A DNA stretch of 64,000 nt from Cycas panzhihuaensis (GCA_023213395.1 CM041465.1:225191741-225255740); one strand, 5' to 3'; positions 34,230 through 45,660 are shown, counted from the first letter of the stretch. Numbers and translations: made by a program. The notes: generated from the letters alone by a model not told the origin.

Positions 34230-36080
34230 CTACTGTCACCTCCACTTCTTGTCCCAAACTTGAATGCATCAAAGGCATCCTTTGTAAGACTCTGATATTA
34301 ATCCTAATTAACAATGGTATGTCACTCAACTTTCTTAATATCTCTTTGGCCCAGTAACTTAACCTCTATATAGTACCAAAAACTAGCTTCACCTATTCCC
34401 TACCAAGGTACCGAAAGCTCCATTATATTAGTGTGATTAAAAACCTCCAAGTCCAGATCAATATTTATCTTTTAGTTTTAGATTTTTATGCATTATTGAT
34501 AAGAGGGTCTAATGCTATCTTATGGATTTAGTGGTTACAAAACTTAAGGACTTACAGTATGCAAAACTTGCCTAAAAACCATTCATTGTATTCAAAGACC
34601 AAATGGGTTAGACTCACAAAATCTATAGGATGTACTCCCCTCCTAATCTGGGTTATATAAAATGTCATCTTTAATCCCACCTTAAATATATAGTTTGCCT
34701 CAACAATATTTAGATTAAACCATAAATTCACCTACATATCCCAGAGGTCATCATCTAATATGAGTAGGTGGTTTCTCCCCTACCCATCGCTACCCTACCT
34801 AATCATAACTTTTATCACATAATTGAACTATAATCTAATAATAACCCTATCAACCTAAGGCCCTACTGTAATTCATGCTTAAAAAAAAATTAGAAACTCA
34901 CAAGCAAACTCCTTGACATGGGTATAATCCAACCAAGCAAAACCCCTTACATGGCTCCTATAGTCCTAGTTATGAAGAAGAATGGCTCCTTCTACCTCTA
35001 TATTAATCATAGGGAACTAAATAAAATTACTATCAAAAATAAGTTTTCTGCCTTATGGATAGATAACATATTAGATAAAATTTATAATGTGTCTATTTTC
35101 TCTATGTAAGACTTTCAATCTAGTTACTACTAGTTCCTAATTATCCCCAAAGATTGCCATAAGATAATATTTTAGATACATCATGTTTAAGAAATGCCTT
35201 TTGGCCTTTATAAAGCTCTAGCAACCTTCTAGGTTCTCATGAACAAAATTTTTAGCTCTACCTTCAAAAATTCATCGTTACCTTCTTTGATGATATCCTC
35301 ATTTACAGCACCTATTTAGATCACCATATTCAACACTTGGAATTTATTCTTCAAACCCTATAAAAATACCAACTCTATGTGAAATTGTCTAAGTGTGAGT
35401 TTGGGCAATTTGAGCTCTAATATTTGGGGCATATTATATCATCAGAGGGGGTACAAGTAGACCCTAATAAAATACCTATCATCACAACCTAGACAATGGC
35501 AACTACTCTAACCTAACTACATGTAATCTTGGGCCTCATAGGGTTCTATTATCCTTTTGTATATAACTACACTGCCCTCACTATCCCCTTAACCAATCTT
35601 ATTCACAAAGATGTCTTCTAATGGTCCCTAGAGATAGACATTGTATTCTTATACCTCAAGCTAGTAATGACCTCTACTCTAGTCCTCATCACTCCTAATT
35701 TCAACTAGTTATTCCAACTTGAATGTAATGCCCCTAGATTTAGCCTAAGAGTGGTCTTAATGTAAGACTTTTACCCCATTGCATTCGAGAGTAAAAAATT
35801 GAAAGATTAGGAACTCCACCTTTTCACATACCAAAAGTAGATGAAAAATATTTTTTATGCCATTGACAAATGGTGGAAATACCTCCTAGGCTCCAAATTT
35901 ACTATTCTCATAAACCATCATAGCCTCCATAATCTATTAGATTAATTAGCTTTATTCGAAGAATAGGTTAAGTAAGTTAGTCCTCTATAGGTCTTTAACT
36001 TTATAATATCTTATAAAAAAGGCAAAGACAATATGATCACATATGCCTTTTTACATCTACACCCTGATTCTAATGCTCCC
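34230..36080 (+). pseudogene. Chromovirus copy 2 protease, RT and RNase H
   Basis: Protease: LILILINNGMSLNFLN at about 34,288-34,338, with the catalytic Asp turned into Asn. RT: MGIIQPSKTPYMAPIVLVMK (34,918-34,977), then GSFYLYINHRELNKITIKN and FSAL-ID-ILDKI (open to 35,109). Next come SSYY-FLIIPKD-HKI, MPFGLYKA and FFDDILIYS (about 35,285-35,310, where the Y-x-DD site reads FFDD). RNase H is recognised from FQLECNA (35,715-35,735) to QMKNIFYAIDKWWKYLLGSKF (about 35,838-35,900). Many in-frame stops. Confidence 0.78.
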
Positions 36081-36189
36081 AACCCTAGTCTTTATGCTAT
36101 ATCTAAATCCTAACCCTTTGGCTTGATGAATTACAGGCTAAAAATGAGGCCTAGGCTGACTACCCTAACTAGAGTGAAAAAGCTACAAC

Positions 36190-37535
36190 CCATAAAGGTT
36201 GCTCAATCTTGAACAATCACCTACTCTTTCAAGATTATATCTTTGTACACCCATCCTCTTTGTTCATCCCTAGAACCTTAATAGAATACCACTCTTCTCC
36301 CCTTGGAGGCCACTCAAGTTTTAATAAAACTTATCGATATATCTATGATGATTTCTTTTGACCCCGCATGAAGCCTACCATATTCACCTTCATATTAGAG
36401 CACGACACCTGTCAACAGAATAAAGTTGATACCAAAGCCCTTCCTGGACTTCTCCAACCATTAAATATTCCATAAGGTAAGTGGTAGGACATTACCATGA
36501 ACTTTATCACAACTTACTTTCATCTGCCGAGTTTGATTCTATTTGGGTGATAATTGATCGATTAACTAAGTATTCACACTTCCTCCCAGTTCACACCTCA
36601 TCTATTTCCTCCTACCTTATTAACTTATACATCCAATTCATCTTTTGCCTTCATGATTTTCCCTTAATCATCATTTATGACCAAGATCCTAAGTTCACCA
36701 ACTCCTTTTAGCAAGAACTCCTTAAGGCTATTGGAACTTCATTCAACATGAGTTCTGCCTACCATTCATAAACTGATGGTGGATTTGATATCTTGAACAA
36801 AACCCTAGAAATATATCTATGTTGTTTAACGTCAAAATACTAAGCTAGGTGGACTTCTTAACTTTCCCTAATAGAGTATTGGTATAACTCCTTTGACCAC
36901 ACAACCATCAATATGTCCTCATTTTTGGCCCTCTATAGCTATTAGCCTCCTTCCTACCATACCTTATCCACTAACTTTCAAATGGACTTAGTCCAATGAA
37001 AGCTTAAAGAGATGGACTAAATCCTCTATGCCCTTCAACAAAATCTGGCCATTGCCCGAAATTGCATGAAGTAACTCATTGATCGCCACTAGTCTAATCA
37101 GTCCTTTAACATTAGAGATCTAGTGTTCCTCTACCTCTAACCATATAAGCAATAATCTCTTAAGTCTCATCAAGGTCATAAACTAAACCCATGTTATTAT
37201 GACCCTTATAAAGTCCTTTACAAAATTAGTGAAGCTACTTATGCACTTGAACTCCCCCCAAATACCAATATCCACAATGTCTTCCATGTCTCTTGCTTAA
37301 AAAAATACCTTAGAGCTAAAGTTACATCCCATACCACCTTACCCATTCTTACTGATTAGGAAATCCTCATAATTCCACATAATAAAATTCTTTCCAACTG
37401 CCAATGCCACCTATAAAATTTCATTATTTATGAGTATTTAGTATAGTAGGCTAGTTGTGATGCAAATGGAACAACTTGGGAATTTGATGAATTCATCCAA
37501 TAATATCCTTATCTCTAACATTGCGAGGACTTAAT
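36190..37535 (+). pseudogene. Chromovirus copy 2 integrase and chromodomain remnant
   Basis: The HHCC region (H-SSPLGGHSSFNKT, about 36,290-36,330, and C-x2-N/C near 36,410) leads to the core. The reading frame open at 36,481-36,711 includes SIWVIIDRLTKYSHFLPVHT and IIIYDQDPKFTNSF. These are the central integrase blocks with both Asp positions present. The catalytic Glu region (SSAYHS-TDG-FDILNKTLE, about 36,750-36,810) is partly kept. Near 37,370-37,520 the text HNKILSN, YEYLV and TTWEFDEFI is a worn chromodomain. Confidence 0.75.
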
Positions 37536-37551
37536 ATCTTAGAGGGGGTGA

Positions 37552-37900
37552 CTTGTAACATAACCACACATTCTTAAGCACTAGTAAGCTGGTTATTTGG
37601 GAATCAATCTAGGTTAATTACTTCTCAATAACCTTATTTTTCCTCTATTTCAATTGTGTATTAGAAGATTTATCAACCTGTAGGATCCCTAGAACCAACT
37701 TGTTCCAACTCCTAAGAAGGAGTCTCTACTTAGCTATGTTGTGTAGTTGAAAATGATTTGAAAGAGGCTAGGATATGTGAATGGAACTTGGTGAAGGAAT
37801 ATGCTAGCTTACACAATTAAGTAGAGGAGATCTAAGTTTAGAGTTATACTGATAATATTTTTTATTTTATTTTCTAGTTTATTCTTATCTCTTTCCTTTA
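37552..37900 (+). repeat. 3' LTR of chromovirus copy 2 (right end uncertain)
   Basis: Starts with TTGTAACATAACCACAC after a G5 purine tract. About 40 bp (TAAGCACTAGTAAG and flanks) are alignable with the LTR start at 31,346. Beyond that the two diverge strongly. The end was not determined. Confidence 0.55.
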
Positions 37901-39879
37901 TACGTTTTAATATTCTGAGTTTATTCAACTATAGGAAAGGTGAAAAGAAATAACCTCAAGATCATACACTTAGAAAAGTAACCAAAATACTAATGAATCA
38001 AGCATAAATTACTCTTTAAATTCCACAAATAATGAAGGAACCACATGTACTTTTTTTTAACTTAAAAAATAAAAGGAATCTTGCGTAAGATAAAGTAAAA
38101 ACTACCTTCAAGAACTTCAAACAAGCTTTTACTTCAAATTAAAAGAAGTAAAACTTACAAAAGAAGTCATTCATACATACCTAAAATATGAAGCTTGAGA
38201 TGGCCTGAGGCTCCTTTTAGATTCTTTCCACTTACATGTATGATACTTAATAGATTTTTTAACTTTCAATGGTAAAAAGACTTTAAATAAAGGAGGTAAA
38301 CCAAAAAAACAATAACATTCAAGATGAATTATTAACATGCAAGGTCAAACCTCATCAAAGAAACTCATAAGAGATATCGTGCAAGGTGTAAATCTAATAA
38401 ACAGGCATGAACATAATGTATGCAATTGATTTAAGATACTAGATTAAGAGCATAGAAAGATTTCATAATAATTTTAACAACATACAACTATAAAAATTCA
38501 TGAATTCAATCTATCTCCTAAGAAATAAAAAACTGAATATTATTATACAAAGCTTATTCCCTTTACTTTTTTCTAATCAAGCATCTTTTACAAGAAGAAG
38601 GAGAAAGAAGAGAATTAAGAAAAATATATCTCAAAACCACAAGAATTTAAATTTGCAACCATATGTATACCTTAGGATAGTAGTCTTTCCCTTATTGACC
38701 AATCTTTCTCTAATTTTTCCCTTGAAATAAGCAGCAAAAAAGGAAAAACTATGAAGAACAAAAGAATTATCACCAAAACTAGGGGAATAAGATAAACATG
38801 ATCTTAGAAAGAGATGAGACTACTATGGAGAGTGGGAGGAGAAGAGCTATATATTATTGAGAAGAGGAAAAACTCTCTTATTAATAGCTAACTCTTATAG
38901 ATCCCATAAAGAGCTTACCTTTTAGCCTAGATCTTTCTAAGGAAAACAACCACTAAGATAATAAACAAGTAAGCCACAACTAAGAAGAAGAAAGAAAGAA
39001 ATACTAAGTACAACATAAGCAAAAAGAATCCTTCACAAACTAAAATGAGATGGTAGAAGAGTATTACCACACTTATTAAAAAAGTATTAGATCTTGAATT
39101 AAGATTTTATAAATGATAGGATAACTCAACAAACCTTTAGAAATTAGATTTCAACAAAATAATCTAAACTTTGAGAATTTCAAGCTCTTGTTCCTCTTGA
39201 TTCTCTCTCTTTTCTCCCTCTTAACTTGCCAAAAGATATCACCAAACTCCCAAAGACTCACTCTCAAATCAATTCTGAAGGGTTTCAGGGCTTTCTAGGT
39301 GAGAAAGAAGGAGTTACCACATAATCTAGATGAAAATATATAAAAGATAGAGAGGAAATGACACATTTAACTAAAAAAATTGCATGTATAATAATAAAAA
39401 ACATGATTTTTATATAAAATGTGATCGATCATATTTTATGTAGAATGAAAAATGTAACTTTGTACATAAAATATGATCAATTACATTTTTGGCAATATTA
39501 AAAAAATGATAAAATTTTGGCAAACATACTTTAAAAAAACTCAAACTATTGCCAAAAATTAAACTAAATAGACTTCATTAAAGAGAAAAAATAACCTAAA
39601 ATAAGTGATAAATTAAACACAAGTCCAAAAAATATAAAAAATTGATAGCCAAAGTATAAAATCAAGAGGAAATACGACAACAAAAAGGTGTTTCAAAGGA
39701 GAAAGCAAATTAGAATAGATGAGGAAATGATTTTGACATTATAGTTTTATTCATCGATACATAGAAGTTGTAAAGCACACTATTCATCATCCAAACATCG
39801 ATCATTTCCAAAGCCAAAATAAGAATTTACTAAAATCATATAAAATCAAGTAAACATGTCTTATTATAACTATTTACAT
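37901..39879. other. A-rich unassigned DNA
   Basis: No coding sequence is recognised. A pair of related imperfect palindromes built on ATAAAATRTGATC lies at 39,414-39,439 and 39,466-39,488. The short plus-strand frame at 38,500-38,730 is Lys/Leu-rich with no motif. The segment is the insertion host of the copia element that begins at 39,885. Confidence 0.4.
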
Positions 39880-39884
39880 AAAAT

Positions 39885-40385
39885 TGAAGAGAAAATATAA
39901 CCGTAGAAGCAATGTGATAATAGAATTCTAAAGAATGCAAAAAATAAATAACATAAATAAATCAAGCACTCAACAAAGAACACCAAGAGATTTAGGTCTA
40001 AGCATAGACTTTTTATTAATTTGAGCAATCGTTAAAGAATTATAGAGATGAATAAATCCTAACTCTTCTCCTCGACTCATCCACTACCATATCATCATAT
40101 ATTACATGTGCTATTATATAAGAATATATAGATACAACATTACAAGATACCACCTTGTGATTTTATAATACGATGGGCATAAACCATGGGCCAACAAAAG
40201 ACCCCCATAAGACATCTAAAAAATTTTCTTGGGGCTCCCGCCCCTAAACCCCTACCTAAGAGGCTATTGGTCCCCTAGACCCCCCAGTTAGAGGCCCTAC
40301 AACGGGCCCTCGGATCCCCACAAAAGGGCTCGGGTATAATGCCTATACTCATGTAACACTTGTAAAGTTATCAACATATCTAACA
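39885..40385 (-). repeat. 3' LTR of the minus-strand copia
   Basis: Closely matches 44,454-44,955. Contains a GC-rich stretch (40,230-40,335) with many runs of C/G in an otherwise AT-rich LTR. Confidence 0.95.
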
Positions 40386-40400
40386 ATTTCCCACTTATTG
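40386..40400 (-). promoter_or_regulatory. Polypurine tract
   Basis: The minus strand reads CAATAAGTGGGAAAT directly before the 3' LTR start TGTTAG. Confidence 0.8.
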
Positions 40401-40419
40401 AACACTTTATAAGAAAACC

Positions 40420-42240
40420 TGTATACATAACTACTGAATGCCAAAATTACAAACACTTATTGCAATTCTATACCATCTAAAATTTTTAGTATTAACAATC
40501 TTAGTTAATGAGTCTACATCATTCTCTTGTGTAGTAATCTTCTACAAATCTACCTTGTGATCTTGAACTATTTACCCCATAAAATAGAACTGCATATCAA
40601 TATGCTTTGACCAAGCATGAAAAATGGGATTCTTTGCTAGGTAGATTGCACTTTGACTATTACAATTTATCCTCATAGTATCTTGCTTAAAGCCAATATC
40701 TGTGCATAATCTTTGCAACCAAATTGCTTCCTTGCACGTATGAGTAATTGCGATATACTCTACTTCTATACTAGAAAGTACCATAACTTGTTGTCTTTTA
40801 CTCATCCAGCTAACTGCACTACCACAAAAGGTAAAAATATACCTACTTGTAGATCTTCTGTTGTCAAGATCTCAGTCTAATCAACATCAACAAAACCTCT
40901 TAGGTTCATTATTCTACTCTCTATGGGATCTCCTTGATGGAAAATTCCATAGTCTGATCTACCTCGTAGATACCTAAAAATTCTTTTCTTAGCCACCTAA
41001 TGCTCCCTACTTAGGTTTGATATATACCTACTAACTACTCCCACTACATGGGCAATGTCTGGTCAAGTGCAAACCATCGCATACATTAGGCTACCAACAA
41101 CACTAGCATAAGGGACAAATGCCATGTCTTTAACTTCTTGGTGAGTCTTTAGGCATTGTTCAGCTAATAATTTTAAACTAGTAGGAAGAGGAACATTAAT
41201 TGGTTTACTATCCTGCAACCTAAATTGTTGCAATATTGTCTCAATGTACCATATTTGGCTAAACCAAATCTTCTTGTTTCTCTTATCCCTTTTAATCTCA
41301 ATGCCCAAAATAAAATGTGTAACACAAAGGACCTTCATCTTAAAGTGAGATGACAGTTGGTATTTTATAAGTTGGTTCATTCCTTTATTATTACCATCTA
41401 AAAGTATGTCATCAACATATAAAGCCAGAATAACAAAATGATCACCAACCTACTTATAATAAACACAATGATCTACTTTGCTATAAACAAAACCATCTGC
41501 CAATATATGTCAATCAAACTTTTTATACCATATCCTTGGTGACTATTTTAAGCCATATAATGACATCTTGAACATGTACACCATATTCTCTTTTCCTGCA
41601 GCTTCAAACCTTTCATGGTACAATATATAAATTTCTTCCTCAAGGTCACCGAGGAGAAATGCAATCTTCATATCCATTTAATCCACCTCAATGTCATAGG
41701 CAGCTGCTACAACCAATAAAAATCTAATTGAAGTAACTTTTGCAATAGGAGAAAATACCTTACCAAAATCTATTCTATTGACCTAGGAATAGCCCTTTGT
41801 TACCAAATGAGCCTTGTACTTTTCTATAGTACCATCTGCCTAAAACTTCTTCTTGAAGATCCATTTATTATCAATAGGATTTCTGCCATCAGGCAGATCT
41901 GCCAAATCCTACGTATTATTTTTTTCCAAGGCTATTGTTTCTTCTTGTATGGCCTTTATCCAGAGTTCACTTTCTTTTGACTATAGAGCCTCCCGAATAG
42001 TACCTGAATCATCATCTATAGCAGATAAAATAAAAGAGGAGTGACAAAAGTCTTCATGAATATATATGTCAGGATGTCTTCTCTTATGAGTTGGTCTCCT
42101 TAAGATATAAGGTTCTTGAGGTTGAGTTACCTCTATAATTAGTTCTTCCTCTTCAACTGACTCATATTCTGATGTAGAATCTTCATCCCTTACTTCAAAT
42201 TATTCCTTCTTAGAGTGTTCCTACTTTGGTTCTTCATCCT
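40420..42240 (-). pseudogene. Ty1/copia reverse transcriptase and RNase H
   Basis: On the minus strand, RT runs from about 42,230. The catalytic ALYVDDILL site lies near 41,395-41,420, followed by the open block at 41,063-41,380 (FILGIEIKRDKRNKKIWFSQ, then VPYASVVGSLMYAMVCT). The usual copia 'RPDI' text follows. RNase H at 40,572-40,805 reads MSKRQQVMVLSSIEVEYIAI and CNSQSAIYLAKNP, with conserved E and D sites. Together they turn the RNA into double-stranded DNA. Several frames are interrupted by TAG/TAA, so no full-length pol is encoded. Confidence 0.88.
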
Positions 42241-43360
42241 ACTTTAGAGACTTAAACTTCTCTCTAAATACAACATCACGACTATACATAACCTTTTGTG
42301 TTTCAAGGTTATAAAGCTTATACCCTTTAACATCATCACCATAGTTAATGAAAATAGTCTTTTGTGCTTTAAAATCAAGCTTAGTCCTTTGTTGTTTAGG
42401 AACATGCACAAAAGTTTCACAACCAAACACTCTAAGGTGTCCAAGAGATGGTTTCTTACTAGACCACACTTCTTCAGGTATTTTGTATATTAAGGTAGTT
42501 GTCGGTGATCTATTTATCAGGCAGCTTGCAGTCATCACAGCCTCCGCCCAGAATTTCTTCTCTAATCTAGCAGCACTGAGCATACTCCTTGATCTCTCTA
42601 GCAAGGTCCTATTCACCCTTTTAGTAACTATATTTTGTTATGGTGTATAAGGAATTATCTTTTGCCTTGCTATCCCACATGGATTACAGAATTACTCAAA
42701 CTCCTTTGAGAATAACTCCCCTCTATTATACGTCCTCAGTACCTTGATCCACCTGTCACTCTGATTCTCGACCAAGACTTTGAATTCTTTGAATTTACTA
42801 AAGACTTCAGATTTCTGCTTGAGAAAGTACAGTCATGTATTTCTTAAGAAATCATCTATGAATGAGAAAAAGTATTTGGACCCACAAAAAACATTATTGT
42901 GCACCAATTGTAGAATACCCTTTGCTCTCTTTGAACTTAAAGGAAACTTGACTCAATTATGTTTGCCATACACACAATGCTCATAGAAATCAAAATTAAA
43001 GGATCCATTAATTCCATAGATGTCTTCTACTATACCTTTGGAGAATAAATCATGGAGGCCTTTCTCTCTAATATGGCCCAAGCTCTGATGGCACAACATA
43101 GATTTACTAGCAAGTGATATTTGAGTCTTGCCTTCATTATTGCTACTTTCTGTAATAGCTAGACTGCAGCTTCTAGCACATACTATACTTGCATCAAGCT
43201 TGTATAGTGTTCCAAATTGAACCCCTCTTGCTAACACCAACACTCCTTGAACCATTCTACAACTGTCTTTATTGAAGATCACTTCTATTCCTACATCACC
43301 CAATTGACTGATAGACAACAGACTCATAGCTAAACGAGGAATGTAACTCACATCAGGGAT
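42241..43360 (-). pseudogene. Ty1/copia integrase with GAG-pre-integrase domain
   Basis: The minus strand is open at 42,953-43,351. It shows LLSISQLGDVGIEVIF (the end of the protease/pre-integrase region) and LCHQSLGHIREKGL with the H-x-H-L-GH zinc motif, ending DFYEHCVYGKHN, which supplies a Cys of the HHCC finger. The core is broken at 42,620-42,950. The C-terminal block at 42,239-42,616 begins MNRTLLERSRSMLSAARLEK and continues to FGCETFVHVPKQQR, standard for copia. Integrase inserts the cDNA. The stops at the core make it inactive. Confidence 0.88.
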
Positions 43361-43364
43361 AGTT

Positions 43365-43600
43365 TTAACCCTTCCATCTCCAAATCAAACCTTTATCCTT
43401 CCACGACCTATAATTTTATATAGGTAATGATCCCTAAGAAATACCTCATCTCCATCAATCCTTATGTATTCACAAAACTAGTCCCTATGGGGAGTAACAT
43501 GAAGAGAAGCACTAAAGTCAATTAACCAAGACTCAACATTTGACAACTTACCTGAGGTTGCTAAATAAGCATCACCATTAACTTTATTAAAGGCTTTTAT
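43365..43600 (-). pseudogene. Copia aspartic protease with altered active site
   Basis: At about 43,500-43,535 the minus strand reads WLIDFSASLHVTP. The family motif is D-S-G-A-S, so here the Asp is kept but Ser is Phe and Gly is Ser. Both changes need only one C-to-T or G-to-A substitution each. Stops follow where the family has Trp (RD-stop-F) and in IKV-stop-FGDG. It joins gag on one side and the pre-integrase domain on the other. Confidence 0.75.
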
Positions 43601-43648
43601 TACCATGGAAGAAGTAGCTTTAGGTGACTTTCCTTTGTTAACCTTGAC

Positions 43649-44367
43649 TCAACACTGGCTCTTCATATGGCCAGCCTTCCCACATCTCCAGCACACCAAA
43701 GTTCCTCTACCTAGAGATTTAGATTTTCCTCTGGATTTTGGCCATCTATTCCTAGGCCTTTGTTGGTTGCGATCCAATGTTCGACCTCTTACTACTAATG
43801 TTTCTTTTGAATAATCCTTAGAAGATTTTTTCCTTGTCTCTTTTGACAGCAAAGCAACAACAACATTATCAGTAGTTGTGCTGCTAATCATCATCACAAG
43901 ATTATCCCAAGAATGAGGAAGTGAACATAAAAGGGTAATACGCATATCTTCTTTAGACATTGTTATCCCAAGTGAAACAAGCTAGCTCACCATAGTGTTA
44001 AATGTAGTGAGATGATCTTCAACTACATCTCCATCAATTATCATGAGTGAATACAACTTTTTTCAAAGAAATAGCTTATTAACAAGGGCTTTGTCTAATA
44101 TAAAGCCTCTAACTTTCTCCATAGATCTTTGGCTATAGACTCTGTGGCAACATTTAATAATATCATGTTTGAAAGGCATAACCTTATCGAACTAATTACC
44201 TTTTGATCAAGCTTCTTCCAGTCTTCATCACCCATAGTCACAGGATTTGTTCCTGCTACAATGATCCATTGATCCTTCTCGACAAGGATATCTTCTATAT
44301 TTACCTTCCACAACTCAAAGTTTTAGCCATTGAACTTTTTAACCTCCATCTTTGTAGTGCTTGCCAT
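43649..44367 (-). pseudogene. Copia gag with CCHC zinc knuckle
   Basis: The likely start is ATG 44,367 (minus): MASTTKMEVKKFNG, stop, NFELWKVNIEDILVEKDQW. It continues VTMGDEDWKKLDQKVISSIR, and the zinc knuckle CWRCGKAGHMKSQC lies at 43,649-43,690. The same opening, ...E-KFNG-NFELWK, is found in the 57.7-kb copia, so the two are sister families. Gag coats the RNA in virus-like particles. It is split by stops and a frameshift near 43,960-44,095. Confidence 0.85.
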
Positions 44368-44436
44368 GATCTTCATACTCAAGTTCACTGCACAAAACTC
44401 CTACTTACCAAATGGCTTCCCACATAACTAAAATCC

Positions 44437-44451
44437 TAAGCTCTTTTACCA
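44437..44451 (-). promoter_or_regulatory. Primer binding site (worn tRNA-iMet type)
   Basis: The minus strand reads TGGTAAAAGAGCTTAG two bases after the 5' LTR. It is the TGGTATCAGAGC site with two substitutions. Confidence 0.75.
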
Positions 44452-44453
44452 AA

Positions 44454-44955
44454 TGAAGAGAAAATATAACTGTAGAAGCAATGTAATATTAACACTCTAA
44501 ACTATGTAAAAAATAAATAATATAAATAAATCAAACACTCAACAAAGAACACCAGGAGATTCCGGTCTAAGCATAGACCTTTTATTAATTTGAGCAATAG
44601 CTAACAAATTATAGAGATAAATAAACCCTAATTCTTCTCCTTGACTCATCCACTACCATATCATCATATATTACACATGCCGTTACAAAAGAATATATAG
44701 ACACAACATTATAAGATATTACCTTGTGGTATTATAATATAATGGGTATAAACCATAGGCCAACAAAAGACCCCTATAAGACACCCAAAAAAATTTCTTG
44801 GGGGCTCCCACCCCTAAACCCCTGCTTAGGGGGTCGTTGGCCCCCTAGACCCCCTAGTTAGGGGCCCTACAACAGGCCCCTAGACCCCCATAAAGGGGCC
44901 CGCGTGTAATGCTTATACCCATGTAACACTTGCAAAGTGTTCAACATATCTAACA
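44454..44955 (-). repeat. 5' LTR of the minus-strand copia
   Basis: Pairs with 39,885-40,385. Followed on the plus strand by the AAAAT target duplication. It carries the same GC-rich palindromic block (about 44,795-44,905; for example AGGGGCCCTACAACAGGCCCCT). Confidence 0.95.
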
Positions 44956-45049
44956 AAAATATAGTTTTATTTACAAGCAACACACCCATGATTAAATAAA
45001 GAAAATAAGAAAAGCATACAAAAGTCAATTAAGGGCTTGATTTTGGTAA

Positions 45050-45385
45050 AACACAAGCAACAACCACCAAAAGGTTAAGAATTGATGTTAGTTATTAAGA
45101 TTTGTGTATGGGCTGTTAAGCCCTCCAATAAGATATAAGGCCATTAAGGCCACCAATAGGATCACAGGAAGGAGACCCCTATATGTATATTTAAAGGGTC
45201 GAAGACTACTTATAATGTTGTTCATGATTATTATCTTTTGACTAGAAAAGTACTTTGATACTCCCTTTGGTGCCCATTTTATTATATAATATATTATATA
45301 TTTTGTTTTAAAAAAGTATGATATTTTACCCTTTTGTTTCCCATATGTAGAGTTTGCAAGGTTGATTTTTTGAAGGAATACTTCA
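45050..45385 (+). repeat. LTR copy related to 31,346-31,673 (solo or 5'-truncated)
   Basis: From about 45,050 to TACTTCA at 45,385 the sequence follows the chromovirus LTR base for base with moderate divergence (for example GTTAGTTATTAAGATTTGTG and CCCTCCAATAAGAT). The first 30 or so bases of the LTR are missing or unrecognisable, and no internal region follows. Confidence 0.8.
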
Positions 45386-45388
45386 CTG

Positions 45389-45660
45389 AGGGACTTGATA
45401 ATTAGCGTTAGCCATTAACATTTATATGTGGGTCATTTACTTCTACCAATAGAATGTATATTGTTTATACCTACTAATGGGAATCCATGAAAGAGGCCTT
45501 TGTTTTCTTTATAAGGCCCCATCAAATGTAAACAAATTATTATTGTGTATATGAGATCTTATATGTAGCATACTATAGTACTACTTTGGTGTCCTTTTGT
45601 TATCTTTTGATTTGGTAATTTACCTTTTATATTAACAAAGATTGATTTATTATATTACTA
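45389..45660 (+). repeat. Second, more diverged LTR copy in tandem
   Basis: The words GTTAGCCATTAACATTTATATGTGGG, ACCAATAGAATGTA and CTACTTTGGTGTCC follow in the same order as in the preceding LTR, but with many changes. It begins directly after the 45,050-45,385 copy. Confidence 0.55.

Larger units (their letters stand above)
33052..37550 (+). mobile_element. Degraded chromovirus (Ty3/gypsy), copy 2 internal region
   Basis: Same gene order and closely similar protein text as copy 1: gag, protease, RT, RNase H, integrase and chromodomain remnant, then a purine-rich TTAGAGGGGGTGAC (about 37,540-37,552) and an LTR start. Coding frames are broken throughout, mostly by TAG and TAA. Copy 2 keeps the integrase core somewhat better than copy 1. 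Confidence 0.85.
39885..44955 (-). mobile_element. Complete Ty1/copia retrotransposon, minus strand
   Basis: LTRs at 39,885-40,385 (501 bp) and 44,454-44,955 (502 bp), reading TGTTAGATATGTTG...CTCTTCA on the minus strand. A perfect 5-bp target duplication AAAAT lies at 39,880-39,884 and 44,956-44,960. A primer site adjoins the 5' LTR and a purine tract the 3' LTR. Gag, protease, integrase, RT and RNase H follow in copia order (integrase before RT). The coding region is broken by stops. Total 5,071 bp. Confidence 0.96.

Noticed and set aside
38500-38730. 76-codon Lys/Arg-rich plus-strand frame
   Set aside because: No motif, no supporting context, and length expected by chance in A-rich DNA.
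42296-42650. Plus-strand open frames opposite the 42-kb copia
   Set aside because: Shadows of the minus-strand integrase C-terminus, which has clear family motifs.
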